NCBI GenBank assembly: GCA_026984895.1
Contig: JALSRF010000037.1
Span: 1-5,314 of the forward strand
Length of the DNA stretch: 5,314 bases
Source of the DNA: Paracoccaceae bacterium
GTDB taxonomy: Bacteria; Pseudomonadota; Alphaproteobacteria; Rhodobacterales; Rhodobacteraceae
Direction: 5' to 3'
Below, in pieces: positions 5,281 through 5,314 of this stretch. Under the pieces are notes generated by a model, which worked only from the letters and a program-made list of their open reading frames with translations, searched no databases and was not told where the DNA came from. The position numbers and the translations under genes were made by a program. The stretch's first letter is position 1. Every line of letters starts with the position of its first letter.

Positions 5281-5314
5281 AGGGGAGACGGAACGCACGG
5301 GAAAGAAAGGCAGA

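Larger units (their letters stand above)
5060..5314. other. Non-coding tail after the operon, almost T-free on the plus strand
   Basis: These 255 bases hold no convincing gene. Several frames stay open on both strands only because the plus strand contains very few T residues: I count seven in 5101-5314 and two after 5183. A weak stem, AGGGCC (5058-5063) with GGCCCT (5091-5096), could form just after the last stop codon, but its loop is 27 bases and no T-run follows. The tail holds a duplicated short inverted repeat and a 13-bp repeat tract. The final bases (GGGGAGA at 5282-5288, AAAGAAAGG at 5302-5310) could be a leader for a gene starting just beyond the window. Confidence 0.6.

Noticed and set aside
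5157..5314. Open plus-strand frames from ATG 5157 or ATG 5182 to the right edge, encoding Arg/Lys/Gly-rich peptides
   Set aside because: More than one frame is open because T is almost missing; the repeats have a 13-base period that breaks frame, and no good ribosome binding site precedes the ATGs.

Overview
The window is strongly GC-rich with G/C-ended codons. The gene style (a DeoR/GlpR-type repressor, a coxM-coxS-coxL-like operon, very tight gene packing) suggests an alphaproteobacterium, possibly of the Rhodobacteraceae; that placement is inference. No rRNA, tRNA, CRISPR array, transposase or phage gene was seen.

Layout. On the minus strand at the left is a complete DeoR/GlpR-family repressor (35-853). 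One base after its stop codon a second minus-strand reading frame begins and runs off the left edge (33-1). A 364-base divergent control region (854-1217) follows. On the plus strand is a compact four-gene operon: an FAD-binding subunit (1218-2081), a small two-[2Fe-2S] subunit (2078-2569), a molybdopterin-binding catalytic subunit (2576-4810) and a small MoaD/ThiS-type sulfur carrier ending in Gly-Gly (4814-5059). The last 255 bases have no convincing gene. They hold a run of degenerate 13-bp tandem repeats, a duplicated short inverted repeat and an almost T-free plus strand.

How the genes work together. The three subunits form a molybdenum hydroxylase of the xanthine oxidase/CO dehydrogenase superfamily, with electrons passing from the Mo site through two iron-sulfur clusters to FAD. 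The catalytic subunit lacks the active-site cysteine of true CO dehydrogenase (AYRAPGAP stands where CoxL has AYxCSFR), so the substrate is an unknown organic molecule, not CO. The MoaD-like protein probably supplies sulfur for molybdopterin, either in general or for this enzyme. The DeoR-type repressor is a good candidate controller of both divergent units, since the shared region holds an inverted repeat and TTTCGA repeats resembling DeoR-family half-sites.

Most unusual points: a perfect 15-bp tandem duplication that duplicates the overlapping stop/start signal between the first two subunit genes; the MoaD paralogue inside a molybdenum hydroxylase operon; and the repeat tract after the operon. 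The enzyme type itself is a known family. The novelty, if any, lies in its substrate, its MoaD partner and its DeoR-type control.
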